64,000 bases of DNA from Virgibacillus senegalensis (GCF_000821245.2 NZ_LN611425.1:1567234-1631233), one strand, 5' to 3'. Positions 1 to 8,866 are shown, counted from the stretch's first letter. Made by a program: numbers and translations. Notes: generated from the letters alone by a model not told the origin.

Positions 1-2081
1 CCCCCGCCGCTCCAACCGGTTTACAATCAAGTCCTGGTACCGATCATGTGATACTTAAATGGGATAAAAGTGCTGCTTCAGATTTCATTGGTTATCGAGT
101 TTATATCAATGGTACTCTTTATTCGACAACCACAACTGAAAGCATTCGTGTGTATCCTTTAGAATTGGGAAGAGATTATACCTTTGAAGTAACAACTTTT
201 GACAACGCTGGGAATGAATCTACTAAAACAGAATTAGTTTCCGGTCCAAGGGGAAATAATCCAATCCCCAACTTACTGATAACCGAGTTGGTGCCAAACA
301 GTGATAATTTTGCCGGCTATGATGCATTTGAGTACCTGGAAATCTATAACAACAGTGCTGAACCAATCGATATAAAAAACTACCGGATTAGTTCCGGAAA
401 TTGGAATGTAGAAATAACCGAGTCATTGACGATTGATCCTTGGGATACTCAGTTGTTTTGGACGCGAGTAGATGAAATTAGCCCAATAACGAGAGAAGCA
501 TTCAACCATAATTATTTTTCCTCCTATGAAAGCAAATATCTTGATGAAAAACACCTGAAAATCATAGAAGGAATCGGCGGATTAGTCAATGGAGGTCAAA
601 CGGTTACTGTTATTGATTCTCAGGGAATAGAGGTTGTTTCCGCAAACTATAGTGGTGATGATGTTTCTGTCGAAAAATCGATTACATTTTCGTATCCAGA
701 GGATGGTGGTTTAGCAATGGAAAAATTGGTCGGACACCAACCAACGACGCCAGGCTGGGTAACAGACGATCAGGTTCCACCAAAAACTGTCCAGGATGAG
801 GAAGCTCCACAGCCTCCTGCCAATTTACAGGCAAATGCAGGAAATGGAAAGGTGTCATTAACATGGGATCCAAATCCAGAAAAGGACATCTATCGTTACC
901 ATATCTACAAGAATGGTTCGCTTGAATTCTCTGTTCCTTCCACGCAAAATTCGTTCACCCTATCATTACTGATGGGTAACAAAGATTACCGATTAGAATT
1001 GACTGCGGAAGATACTTCCGGAAACGTATCGGCTGTTTCTAACGCCGTTGTTGCGACACCAACCCATCAAATAATCACCCAAGAAGAAAGAACGGAAAAC
1101 CCGAGAGATCCTAACTACCAAGGGCTGTGGGATATTAGTGAAGATGGTCCGGTGATACCTGGTTTGGTTCAAGACATTGTACCTCAGGGATTAACATATT
1201 ATATAAAAAAAGATTGGCTGCTTGCCGTAAACTATTTGGATGATGGGCGCCCAGGAACATTGACAGTTACAGAAGCAAGTAGCGGCAATTTAGTCAAGTC
1301 AGTATTACTATATAATCAGGACGGCACCCCTTATACAGGACACGCCGGAGGAATTACCATCAGCAAGAAACATGTCTGGATTGCCTCAGAACAATACCTC
1401 TATCCGTTAAAAATTAGTGATTTAGTTACTGCTGAAAATAATGAGGAAATACGATTCATCAATCAAATCCCTGTACCAGTAGAAGCGGCGTATAATGTTT
1501 ATGATGATGGAATCCTGTGGGTTGGTGAGTTTTATGAACCTAATAGCTATCCTACAGACCCATCCCACCATAAAAAGAACCGGTTAGGAGAAATGCAGTA
1601 TGCCTGGATGATCGGCTATGATCTTGAACGAAATCATGATATGCTATCTCGCGATCATTGGGATGGAGATTTAGAGCAACCTGCCACTCCTGACTATATT
1701 TTATCGACTACTGGAAAGGTGCAAGGAGCGATTGTGCAACACAAGAACATTACCGGCATTACGCTAAGCACTTCATACGGTCGAGGAAATGACAGCCTGC
1801 TTTACAGATATGAAAACCCACTAAAAGAGGACCCTCACGATTATGTAACCATTGGAGAAAAAGAAGTGCCCCTATGGTTCCTTGATGGGAAAACGGCAAA
1901 ACCGAGGCAAAGTATTGAAGCCATTCCAATGCCTGAGGGAATAGTGGAAGTAAAAAATGACTTATATGTTCTGTTTGAATCAGGAGCGAATAAATATCGT
2001 TATACCACTACTTACCCAATGGACCGTATGCTAAAGATAGACTTCAGGACATTGATGAAAGAGGATAAAACGAACTATTAA
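1..2081 (+). CDS. Large secreted/surface protein with FN3 and lamin-tail domains (5' end outside window)
   Basis: The frame is open from the first base of the window, so the N-terminus is missing; the GTG at 48 lies inside a fibronectin type III domain (residues such as LKWDKSAASDFIGYRVY). Counting from 48, a lamin-tail-like domain follows at about 74-200 (NLLITELVPN...FEYLEIYNNS), then a second FN3 domain at about 255-345. The C-terminal 320 residues are rich in W, Y and G, look like a beta-propeller, and I cannot assign them. FN3 and LTD modules are typical of extracellular Bacillus enzymes or adhesins, so an exported protein is inferred; the signal peptide would lie upstream. It converges on the HAD/MBL/ABC cluster and shares its terminator. 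Function unknown. Confidence 0.8.
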   Translation, partial: PAAPTGLQSSPGTDHVILKWDKSAASDFIGYRVYINGTLYSTTTTESIRVYPLELGRDYTFEVTTFDNAGNESTKTELVSGPRGNNPIPNLLITELVPNSDNFAGYDAFEYLEIYNNSAEPIDIKNYRISSGNWNVEITESLTIDPWDTQLFWTRVDEISPITREAFNHNYFSSYESKYLDEKHLKIIEGIGGLVNGGQTVTVIDSQGIEVVSANYSGDDVSVEKSITFSYPEDGGLAMEKLVGHQPTTPGWVTDDQVPPKTVQDEEAPQPPANLQANAGNGKVSLTWDPNPEKDIYRYHIYKNGSLEFSVPSTQNSFTLSLLMGNKDYRLELTAEDTSGNVSAVSNAVVATPTHQIITQEERTENPRDPNYQGLWDISEDGPVIPGLVQDIVPQGLTYYIKKDWLLAVNYLDDGRPGTLTVTEASSGNLVKSVLLYNQDGTPYTGHAGGITISKKHVWIASEQYLYPLKISDLVTAENNEEIRFINQIPVPVEAAYNVYDDGILWVGEFYEPNSYPTDPSHHKKNRLGEMQYAWMIGYDLERNHDMLSRDHWDGDLEQPATPDYILSTTGKVQGAIVQHKNITGITLSTSYGRGNDSLLYRYENPLKEDPHDYVTIGEKEVPLWFLDGKTAKPRQSIEAIPMPEGIVEVKNDLYVLFESGANKYRYTTTYPMDRMLKIDFRTLMKEDKTNY

Positions 2082-2090
2082 ATTTTTAAA

Positions 2091-2128
2091 AAAGGGGATC
2101 GATGCATAAGCATCGATCCCCTTTTTTT
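2091..2128. terminator. Bidirectional intrinsic terminator
   Basis: A perfect 12-bp stem (2094-2105 with 2110-2121) and 4-nt loop is flanked by A-tracts on the left and T-tracts on the right. It ends both the FN3/LTD gene (+) and the HAD gene (-), whose stop lies inside the T-tract. Confidence 0.9.
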
Positions 2129-2912
2129 AAGTCACCTTCTCTGTTAAAATTCCTTTTACAGATGAGAGCACGTAATCAGGCTGCCATGACGTTTTGTTTA
2201 GATCATCCAGCGAAGTTATGCCTGTCAGAACGAGGGCTGTTTTCATACCAGCTTCTAACCCCATACGAATATCTGTTTCCAGCCTATCCCCAATCATTAC
2301 GCATTCCTCAGGGAGAAGATTTAATATATTGATAGCCGCTTCTATCGTTAGTACAGAGGGTTTACCGATTTGCACGTCTATTTTTTTACCGGTCACTGCC
2401 TCTAATGCACCAATCATTCCAGCACAGTCCGGCACATCTCCTATTTCGACTGGACAAGTCTTATCAGGATTGGTTGCTATCGTTTTCGCTCCCCTTTTTA
2501 CAGCTTGGTAGGCAAAGTTTAAATGATCATAATGAAAGTTTCGATCCCACGATAAGATAACGATATCCGTCTCTTCCGGACAATCCGCTATTTTAAAACC
2601 AGCATAAAGGATTTCCTCTTTTATAATCTGCTCGCCGATCACGTATAGTGTTGCACCAGAATGATGCGACCTCAAGTATTTTAATAATGTTACTGTGGGA
2701 TTTAGAATATGATTAATTGTCACATCAATATTGAAGCCCTTTAATTTTTCAACATATTTTCGTCGGGACTCAATCGTTTTATTCGTTAGAAATAAAATTT
2801 GCTTTCCTTCTTTTTTGAGACGATCAATCACAATATCAGCATCTTTTATTAACTGATTTCCAAGATAAATGGTTCCATCCAAGTCAAATATAAACCCTTT
2901 TATTCCCTTCAT
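2127..2912 (-). CDS. HAD-IIA phosphatase, NagD/AraL type
   Basis: A 261-aa protein with the HAD motif I FDLDGT at residues 9-14 (nucleophile Asp10, acid/base Asp12), motif II in FLTNKT, and the C-terminal GDRLETDI motif. This is the NagD/AraL subfamily, which dephosphorylates small phosphorylated sugars, glycerol phosphate or nucleotides. The start at 2912 is chosen over an upstream in-frame Met because GGAGG lies just before it and the protein then begins at the conserved core. It is last in the minus-strand Ugp-like transporter/MBL cluster, separated from the MBL gene by a 98-bp spacer containing a terminator-like hairpin. A sugar- or glycerol-phosphate substrate is inferred from context. 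Confidence 0.85.
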   Translation of the reverse strand: MKGIKGFIFDLDGTIYLGNQLIKDADIVIDRLKKEGKQILFLTNKTIESRRKYVEKLKGFNIDVTINHILNPTVTLLKYLRSHHSGATLYVIGEQIIKEEILYAGFKIADCPEETDIVILSWDRNFHYDHLNFAYQAVKRGAKTIATNPDKTCPVEIGDVPDCAGMIGALEAVTGKKIDVQIGKPSVLTIEAAINILNLLPEECVMIGDRLETDIRMGLEAGMKTALVLTGITSLDDLNKTSWQPDYVLSSVKGILTEKVT

Positions 2913-2931
2913 TTTCTCCTCCAATGGATGA

Positions 2932-2998
2932 GAAAAAAGAATCCCCTGGGCATATTTCATCCACTACAAATAGAACTGGATGGTACTGCCCAAGGGAT
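2932..2998 (-). terminator. Attenuator-like hairpin between MBL and HAD genes
   Basis: Arms at 2941-2951 and 2988-2998 pair with one mismatch. Inner arms CATCC and GGATG pair as well, and on the minus strand the hairpin is followed by TTCTTTTTTCTC. Read-through would be needed to express the HAD gene from the operon promoter. Confidence 0.6.
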
Positions 2999-3010
2999 AT
3001 CTCTTCGTCT

Positions 3011-3775
3011 CTATCCTTGTAAAATATTATTTTTAACGGAAATATGCTCCATATCTTCTGCAATTTTAATTTTGTGTCGCATTCCTAAGCGATTTAACTC
3101 TTCTTCATATGGTTCATTGTCACTCAAATGAACAAGGTATACATTCTTTATTGTATCAAGATCGTAAAAATCCGTTATTTGCCTTAAGCTTGCATGATTT
3201 GGTACATTCTTCCTAGCAAACGTTGCTTCATGAATTAAAATATCTATATGACTATACGCTTGGATATGTGAGTTGATTTCGCTGTCGCCAGAGTAAATTA
3301 TTCGTTTGTTGTGATACATGAATTCCAGCCCGATAGTCGGCACGGAATGAAGCGCTGGAAAACAAGAAATTTTGAAATCGCCCTTAGTAAACAGATTTTC
3401 TTTGATGTTCCCATTGAATGTCTTGATTATAATAGGGAACTTTATAGCCCACTGATCTGCTTCCATTGTATCAAGCCAGTGGTTCAGCTTTGTTTCATTA
3501 CGGTAATCACAATAGATGGTTAAAGGCTTTTTTCTATTCTCTAGCCACATTCCCCATAGTAACGAAGGTAAGCCATAGATATGATCAATATGAAAGTGCG
3601 TAAGAATGACTGCATCCAGATTCCCTAAATCAATGTTGATTTGTTTAAGTTTCAAACATGGATTCCCACTCACATCAATTAAAATTTGAGAACTGACTCC
3701 AGTTAAACATAAGGAAGTGTTATCCCGTTTAGCACCAGGATAGGCACTTCCGGTTCCGAGAAAATGAATCTCCAC
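3011..3775 (-). CDS. Metallo-beta-lactamase-fold hydrolase, RNase Z/PhnP-like
   Basis: A 254-aa protein starting with the MEIHFLGTGSAYPG strand typical of the RNase Z/PhnP branch, with the zinc motif THFHIDH (His60, His62, Asp64, His65), a later SGDSE metal ligand and a C-terminal HLSD histidine. Members cleave phosphodiester bonds in tRNA precursors, cyclic nucleotides or cyclic ribose phosphates. The start is a GTG preceded by GGTGA. It lies 11 bp after the permease gene, so it is co-transcribed with a Ugp-like importer. That context favours a phosphodiesterase acting on an imported organophosphate rather than the housekeeping RNase Z; this is inference. Confidence 0.8.
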   Translation of the reverse strand: MEIHFLGTGSAYPGAKRDNTSLCLTGVSSQILIDVSGNPCLKLKQINIDLGNLDAVILTHFHIDHIYGLPSLLWGMWLENRKKPLTIYCDYRNETKLNHWLDTMEADQWAIKFPIIIKTFNGNIKENLFTKGDFKISCFPALHSVPTIGLEFMYHNKRIIYSGDSEINSHIQAYSHIDILIHEATFARKNVPNHASLRQITDFYDLDTIKNVYLVHLSDNEPYEEELNRLGMRHKIKIAEDMEHISVKNNILQG

Positions 3776-3786
3776 TTTATCACCGC

Positions 3787-4596
3787 CTATTTAATTCCAG
3801 AATGCATAAAACTTGAAACAAATTGTTTTTGAAAGATGAAAAAAGCAATAAGTAACGGAAATATCACCATCACCGTACCAGCTGTAACCATTCCCCATTG
3901 TGCACCTGTTTCGTAAGACTGTGCAAACATTGCCAATCCCACTGTTAATGGTCGATTAGCCTCTGAATTCGTAATGATCAACGGCCACATGAAATTGCTC
4001 CAATGGTGGCTGATGGAAACCAAAGCAAACGCAATGTACGTCGGCTTGGCTGCAGGGATATAGACATGCCAAAGCGTCTGCCACCACTTACTACCATCCA
4101 TTTTAGAGGCTTCATCCAAGTCATAGGGAACTTGTTTAAATGTCTGTCTTAACAAAAACACCCCAAAAGCAGAAGCCCAGTAGGGGAGCATTACTGCAAG
4201 CTTTGTGTCCACCAATCCAAGCTGACCCATAATCTGATAGTTAGGGAATAATAAGATTTCCGGCTGGATCATTAACTGTAGCAAAAATAAGATAAAAAGT
4301 ACGTTTTTTCCTTTGAAATCTAATCTAGCAAATGCATAAGCCCCAAGGGTAATTGTAAATAACTGGACAATTAGAACACCAAATACAATAATAAATGTGT
4401 TCCAATAATACGAGAGAAATGGAGCCGTGTTCCATGCATCTATGTAATTTTGAAATGTTGGATTCGAGATCCATAGTGGAAAAGAACCATCAATTACTTC
4501 ACTCCCTTGTGAGAAGGATGTAATGATTACCCAAACTAACGGAATGATAAATATGGCTCCCAGAATGATGATAATTGTATAATTCACTATTTTCAT
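3787..4596 (-). CDS. ABC transporter permease, UgpE/MalG type
   Basis: A 269-aa inner-membrane permease with an N-terminal membrane anchor, about six transmembrane segments and the conserved cytoplasmic EAA loop (DEASKMDGSKWWQTLWHVYIP) that contacts the ATPase. This is the CUT1 family second permease (UgpE, MalG, AraQ). It pairs with the UgpA-type gene 15 bp upstream. GGGGGAG precedes the ATG. No ATPase gene lies in the cluster, so it probably uses a shared MsmX/UgpC-type ATPase encoded elsewhere, as is common in Bacillus CUT1 systems. Confidence 0.9.
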   Translation of the reverse strand: MKIVNYTIIIILGAIFIIPLVWVIITSFSQGSEVIDGSFPLWISNPTFQNYIDAWNTAPFLSYYWNTFIIVFGVLIVQLFTITLGAYAFARLDFKGKNVLFILFLLQLMIQPEILLFPNYQIMGQLGLVDTKLAVMLPYWASAFGVFLLRQTFKQVPYDLDEASKMDGSKWWQTLWHVYIPAAKPTYIAFALVSISHHWSNFMWPLIITNSEANRPLTVGLAMFAQSYETGAQWGMVTAGTVMVIFPLLIAFFIFQKQFVSSFMHSGIK

Positions 4597-4611
4597 AGAA
4601 CTCCCCCTCTC

Positions 4612-5514
4612 CTAGTAATGAATTTTCTTATCCAAGTACAAATAATTAAATGCTGTAATTGCCAATAATACCGTTATCAGGATAACAGTTAAAACTGCTG
4701 CTTTTCCCAGGTCCCAATTTGTAAATGCAACTTCATAAATATAATAGAGCAGTAAATTGCTGGCATTATCCGGACCGCCTTTTGTCATGATGTACAAATG
4801 ATCAACATTCTTAAAAGCATTTGTTATTGCAACGATCATGACAAATAAGGTTGTGGGCATAAGTAGCGGAAAGGTGATATGCCGAAACATATGAAACGGC
4901 TTAGCCCCTTCAATCATTGCTGCCTCATAAACGTCCTTCGGCAAGTTCTGCAGACCAGCCAGGTAAAATATCATAAAAAAACCTGCATCTTTCCATATAA
5001 TCATGATAATGAGCGCAATCATGACTGTTTGTGGATTACCTAGCCAATTGGGACCATTAAGACCAACCATGTTCAAGAACTTTTCCAACAAACCGTATTT
5101 AGGTGTATAAACAAACAACCAGATGTTGGCTACTGCTATCAACGGAATAACCGTTGGATAAAAGAATGAAGTCCTGAGCAATGCACTGCCCTTCATTTTT
5201 TTATTGAGCCAAATAGCTAAATACATAGCTAAAAATAGACTCGTAGGAACTGTACCTATAACAAATATCAAGTTATTTATTATGACCTGTTTAAACACTT
5301 CATCCGTAAAAACCTCTTTATATTGGGCAAAGCCCGAAAATTCAAGCCTGGTCATAGGGCCACTGTAAAAACTTAAATGAATCGATTTTAGCGTTGGATA
5401 AAAAGTAAACAATGCCAGAAATATAAACGATGGCAGTAAAAGTGCATAGGCAAACATATTCTGCTTAAAACTAGTACTAAATTTGTATTTTGACTTACTC
5501 TTTAATTTATCCAT
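4612..5514 (-). CDS. ABC transporter permease, UgpA/MalF type
   Basis: A 300-aa permease with six predicted membrane segments (first at about 20-42, LLLPSFIFLALFTFYP) and the EAA loop (YEAAMIEGAKPFHMFRHITFP). This family is the first permease of CUT1 sugar or glycerol-3-phosphate importers. It follows the binding-protein gene after a 92-bp spacer with a hairpin, and precedes the second permease by 15 bp. The substrate is not determined by sequence; the phosphohydrolases in the same cluster suggest a phosphorylated compound. Confidence 0.9.
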   Translation of the reverse strand: MDKLKSKSKYKFSTSFKQNMFAYALLLPSFIFLALFTFYPTLKSIHLSFYSGPMTRLEFSGFAQYKEVFTDEVFKQVIINNLIFVIGTVPTSLFLAMYLAIWLNKKMKGSALLRTSFFYPTVIPLIAVANIWLFVYTPKYGLLEKFLNMVGLNGPNWLGNPQTVMIALIIMIIWKDAGFFMIFYLAGLQNLPKDVYEAAMIEGAKPFHMFRHITFPLLMPTTLFVMIVAITNAFKNVDHLYIMTKGGPDNASNLLLYYIYEVAFTNWDLGKAAVLTVILITVLLAITAFNYLYLDKKIHY

Positions 5515-5556
5515 TAGTTCATTAAAACCTCCAATCCACCTATATCGGATGAAAGG

Positions 5557-5589
5557 AGATGCTCAAATGAAAGTATCTCATGAGCATCT
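5557..5589 (-). terminator. Intercistronic hairpin between binding protein and permease genes
   Basis: A 9-bp perfect stem (5557-5565 with 5581-5589) with a 15-nt loop lies in the spacer. It has no strong T-tract on the minus strand, so mRNA 3'-end stabilisation or partial attenuation is more likely than full termination. Confidence 0.5.
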
Positions 5590-5606
5590 CTTTTTATCAG
5601 TTCGAA

Positions 5607-6884
5607 TTAATCTTGAAAAGGCTCGAGGACTTCTTCCGCTTCTTTCTGCGCTTTTTCCAGTCCTTCATCAACCGTAGCTTTTCCAGTTAAAATGGACTGA
5701 ATTGCATCATTAAAGATTTTTTGTACTTCTCCATTTTGATAAGTAGCTAATTCACTATGTGCATATTCAAGCTGCTCACGTGCTACAAGCGCCTCCGGAA
5801 ACTCTTCTACATATTTCTTCAGTTTTTCCGTTTCATAGGCAGATTCCCTTGTAGCAACATACCCTGTGTCGATAGACCATTGTGCAACCCGTTCAGGCTC
5901 CGTCAAAAATTCCATAAACTTTATAGCAGCTTCCTTATTTTCCTCTGGAACACCTTTAAACAAGTAGATATTTCCCCCACCAGTCGGTGATCCGTACTGG
6001 TTATTTGCAGGAAGGAAAGACACCCCGAAATCAAAGTCGGCATTGTCTTTAACGTTTGTTAAGTTGCCAGTCGTATGAAACATCATAGCTGTCCTCTCGC
6101 TTAGAAAGTCTGATGGAACGGTTGCCCATTCAATTGTGCCCTCTGGCATGATATTATGCTTTCGACTTAAATCAAGCCAATACTCCATGGATTTTTTAGC
6201 ATATGGAGCATCAAAATAAGTTTCCTTGCCATCTTCTGACATGATATTGTCTTCTGTTTGCAGTGCCAGGGCTTGGAACATCCAATATTGATATCCAGTG
6301 CTCGGAATCTCTAATCCCCATTGGTCCTGGCCATCATCGACAGTCAGCTTTTTACCATAATCCACTAGCTCTTCCCATGTTTCAGGCGGTGCATCCGGGT
6401 CAAGTCCGACCTCAGCAAAAGCATCTTTATTATAATAAAGAACGATCGTACTTCTTTGGAAAGGAATGCTCCAAACCTTGTCCCCAATCTGTGAGTTAGC
6501 CATAAACGCATCATAAAAATCATTGAGATACGCTTCATCAAATAAAGGTGTCATTTCTTCGATAACATCATTTTCTAATAAGGCAAACAAATCGATTGAA
6601 AACAACACCGCTAGCTCTGGAGGGTTTCCTCCTTGAACTGCTGCCATGACCTGTGTCATTGTTTCTGCATAACTACCACCATACATGGCATTAACCTTGA
6701 TATCCGGGTTCTCCTCTTCAAAATCAGCAACTAGATCATCCACCATGTTCGCTACATCTCCACCAACCGCAACAGGGAAATAAAAATCAATCTCTGTTGT
6801 TTCCTCCTTCGCTCCTCCACTGCTGCTACAGGCCGAAAGAATCATAAGTAAGACACTAATTAATGCTAAAAACTTCCCCTTCAT
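5607..6884 (-). CDS. ABC transporter substrate-binding lipoprotein, UgpB-like
   Basis: A 425-aa lipoprotein with a type II signal peptide (lipobox LSAC, Cys19), followed by the family-1 solute-binding fold used for sugars and glycerol-3-phosphate. A UgpB-like Trp/Tyr-rich pocket region (YQYWMFQALALQ, GGGNIYLF) is visible. It is tethered outside the membrane and delivers ligand to the two downstream permeases. GGGAGG precedes the ATG. It is first in the operon, with the promoter expected in the spacer 6885-7300; I saw no convincing CcpA or PhoP site there. Confidence 0.9.
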   Translation of the reverse strand: MKGKFLALISVLLMILSACSSSGGAKEETTEIDFYFPVAVGGDVANMVDDLVADFEEENPDIKVNAMYGGSYAETMTQVMAAVQGGNPPELAVLFSIDLFALLENDVIEEMTPLFDEAYLNDFYDAFMANSQIGDKVWSIPFQRSTIVLYYNKDAFAEVGLDPDAPPETWEELVDYGKKLTVDDGQDQWGLEIPSTGYQYWMFQALALQTEDNIMSEDGKETYFDAPYAKKSMEYWLDLSRKHNIMPEGTIEWATVPSDFLSERTAMMFHTTGNLTNVKDNADFDFGVSFLPANNQYGSPTGGGNIYLFKGVPEENKEAAIKFMEFLTEPERVAQWSIDTGYVATRESAYETEKLKKYVEEFPEALVAREQLEYAHSELATYQNGEVQKIFNDAIQSILTGKATVDEGLEKAQKEAEEVLEPFQD

Positions 6885-7299
6885 TCTTATTCCTCCCTTT
6901 TAAATAGATTGATATATAAAAATAACCCCATGAACAATAAAACGCACTACAAAATAGCTGTAATACATTTTATTGATCACAGGGTTCTCCTCTTCTCTAC
7001 CCCAAGACAATAATGAGTCTCGTGTATTTAATTTTCTGATTATTATCCATCATACAACAGCCTGACTAGAATGGCAATAACTTTTTGTAAGCCTTTACAT
7101 GAATATTTATTTTATTTTCCAGTCATATTTTAGGAACCTATAGCTCTTTTTAAAAAAGCAGAGAATAGAAACAACCAAAGATGTTGATTGAAAGGATAGG
7201 TACTTTATAAGGTGATTTCTTCTAACCCCAACATATTGAAGAGCCATATTTATGATACCAATTGTTAACACATTAACATTTCTGCATAACAGGCTGGAA
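6885..7299. other. Intergenic spacer upstream of the Ugp-like operon
   Basis: AT-rich, with no credible ORF on either strand. It should hold the promoter of the importer operon, but I cannot pick a single convincing -35/-10 pair. Confidence 0.4.
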
Positions 7300-7342
7300 A
7301 AAGAAAAAGATGAACTCAATCTTTTAGGAGTCCATCCTTTTT
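7300..7342 (-). terminator. Intrinsic terminator of the lipoprotein gene
   Basis: On the minus strand a 9-bp stem with one G-U pair (7328-7336 with 7309-7317) and a 10-nt loop is followed by TTTTTCTTTTT. Confidence 0.75.
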
Positions 7343-7411
7343 AATATCCTCCTATAATTTAGACAATCTACTAGATTATAAGAAGGAAGTACATTTATTG
7401 AATGTTGTTTG

Positions 7412-8041
7412 TTACTCCGTCTCCATATCTTCTATGGCATCAGGATAAACCACTTCGTCAAATTTCTCTCCGGTTTCCTCATCTTCTACGGCAATGGTAA
7501 CGGAATATTCGTCTGGATCAGCTCCATCAAACAACTGATACATCATCCCTGCCATTCCAAGGGACATCGTTGCAAATCCATCCATGCTGTTTTCATAATC
7601 AGATCTGTTAACGATCATAGTGAACGAAGTAAAATCATTATTATGCGTAATATTTTTAATGGAAACAAAATCTTCGCTGTTTTTTGTTTCTTCGATACTT
7701 TCCTTCATGCTCTCTTCCATTTCGTTCATCATATCTTTGTGTGTAGATTTAGACATCTTATAGGTAAGTGACCCATCGTCATTTTTTGTTACTTCTTTAA
7801 TCCCATCTTCTTCCGCTTCTATTTTTAAATCCTCGATGCTTTCCCCTTCTACCATTGACGCAGGTAAGGTGATTTCCACGTTCAGCAATCCTTTATCCAC
7901 ATTAACGCCTTCACTATTTTCTTCTTCCGTTTCTTCTATAGTAGCTGATGTTTTCTCACTTTTTTCCTCACTTTCACCCTCTGAGGAACAAGCAGCAAGC
8001 AGAATTAGTGCAAAAAACATCATGATAATAACTTTTTTCAA
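7412..8041 (-). CDS. Uncharacterised lipoprotein
   Basis: A 209-aa protein with a lipoprotein signal peptide (LLAACSS, Cys18), a low-complexity Glu/Ser/Thr linker (about 19-48) and a conserved-looking domain from VDKGLLNVEITLPASM to the C-terminus. The acidic linker suits a surface-exposed lipoprotein of a salt-tolerant organism. It resembles Bacillaceae lipoproteins sometimes labelled 'antigen I/II N-terminal domain-containing', but that name does not define a function. It is monocistronic with its own terminator. Role unknown. Confidence 0.8.
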   Translation of the reverse strand: MKKVIIMMFFALILLAACSSEGESEEKSEKTSATIEETEEENSEGVNVDKGLLNVEITLPASMVEGESIEDLKIEAEEDGIKEVTKNDDGSLTYKMSKSTHKDMMNEMEESMKESIEETKNSEDFVSIKNITHNNDFTSFTMIVNRSDYENSMDGFATMSLGMAGMMYQLFDGADPDEYSVTIAVEDEETGEKFDEVVYPDAIEDMETE

Positions 8042-8382
8042 TTCGAAAACTCCTTAATTTTGTAAATTGATGCTTAGTTTTACCGTCTGCAATAATATAT
8101 TAGTTTTTGATTACGTCTTGTATCTTCTTTCCTAGTAAAGAACATCTCATTCTACAAAACTCTCTCAATCATCTTTTCAAGCAGAGCATATCTTCCGGGA
8201 AATAGTTCTGTTTACTTATTATGCTAACTTAATGAATATATGCCGTTTATATATCCTCACCCTCATTGCATTTAGTTTTATTACAAATACTTTACAATTG
8301 TAACATAAATTAAATGTAAATAGTAGGAAAATCAAAGTTCTTTAATTTTTGCGTCTCATTTTTATGCAAGCGGATAGCAAAA
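8042..8382. other. AT-rich spacer, nothing recognised
   Basis: No ORF with a ribosome-binding site and no clear hairpin. It should contain the promoter of the minus-strand lipoprotein gene. Confidence 0.4.
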
Positions 8383-8424
8383 TAAAAAAGGCTAAATCCC
8401 CTATTTATTAGAGGTTTTAGCCTT
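8383..8424 (-). terminator. Terminator next to the tRNA 3'-half remnant
   Basis: Imperfect stem AAGGCTAAA...TTTAGCCTT followed on the minus strand by TTTTTATTTT. It lies just 3' of the partial tRNA, the same arrangement as behind the intact tRNA-Val. Confidence 0.7.
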
Positions 8425-8435
8425 GCAATTTGATA

Positions 8436-8480
8436 TAGTGCCGATTAGGCTCGAACCAGCGACCTCCACCTTTTCAAGAT
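8436..8480 (-). repeat. Partial duplication of the tRNA-Val 3' half (possible att scar)
   Basis: On the minus strand this segment matches the intact tRNA-Val at 9088-9160 from the anticodon loop through the T-arm, with only a few mismatches (shared core GGTGGAGGTCG and GGTTCGAGCC). The 5' half is absent, so it cannot fold as a tRNA. Tyrosine-recombinase elements typically leave such anticodon-to-3'-end duplications. Confidence 0.7.
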
Positions 8481-8616
8481 GAATTGACTATAAGGAATGT
8501 CAAGAGTTCGAAAGGTCAATCCCTGAATCTGAAGGATTAACTCTATTCATTCAAGTTTTGAACAGTAAGGAGTTGGGTAGGCATACTGAACAAGCACGCC
8601 CCATTCTCTTATAATT

Positions 8617-8646
8617 ACTAAAAGCCACCCTTAGACCCTGGGTGGC
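8617..8646 (-). terminator. Terminator of the 64-aa gene
   Basis: Perfect 7-bp stem GCCACCC/GGGTGGC with a 9-nt loop, followed on the minus strand by TTTTAG. It lies about 25 bp beyond the stop of the small gene. Confidence 0.65.
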
Positions 8647-8671
8647 CAGGAGCGCTAAAGAACTCCCCCTA

Positions 8672-8866
8672 TTAATCGAAAATTACTTCAAGCATAACAA
8701 TATCTTTCGCATCCCTTTGTATACTTGATCCATCAGTAGGATTCTCAAAAGAAATGGTTTTACCGTTATTCTTGCTCCGCTCAATAAGTTTAATAAAATC
8801 TTTTCTAACTCGAGATTCTATCACTTCAATCCTTTCACCATTGGAAAACCTAACTGCAATCTTCAT
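8672..8866 (-). CDS. Small hypothetical protein
   Basis: A 64-aa protein beginning MKIAVRFSNGERIEVIESRV, with an AGGAGG site at proper spacing before the ATG and its own terminator, so it is probably expressed. It has no membrane segment or Cys motif and looks like a small beta/alpha domain. It lies between the intact tRNA-Val and the tRNA 3'-half duplicate, so it may be cargo left by an integrated element. I do not recognise the family. Confidence 0.6.
   Translation of the reverse strand: MKIAVRFSNGERIEVIESRVRKDFIKLIERSKNNGKTISFENPTDGSSIQRDAKDIVMLEVIFD

Noticed and set aside
6885-7000. Catabolite-repression (cre) site before the binding-protein gene
   Set aside because: The best candidate has several mismatches to the CcpA consensus.
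7107-7319. 70-codon minus-strand frame in the spacer before the Ugp-like operon
   Set aside because: It overlaps the lipoprotein gene terminator and has no ribosome-binding site.
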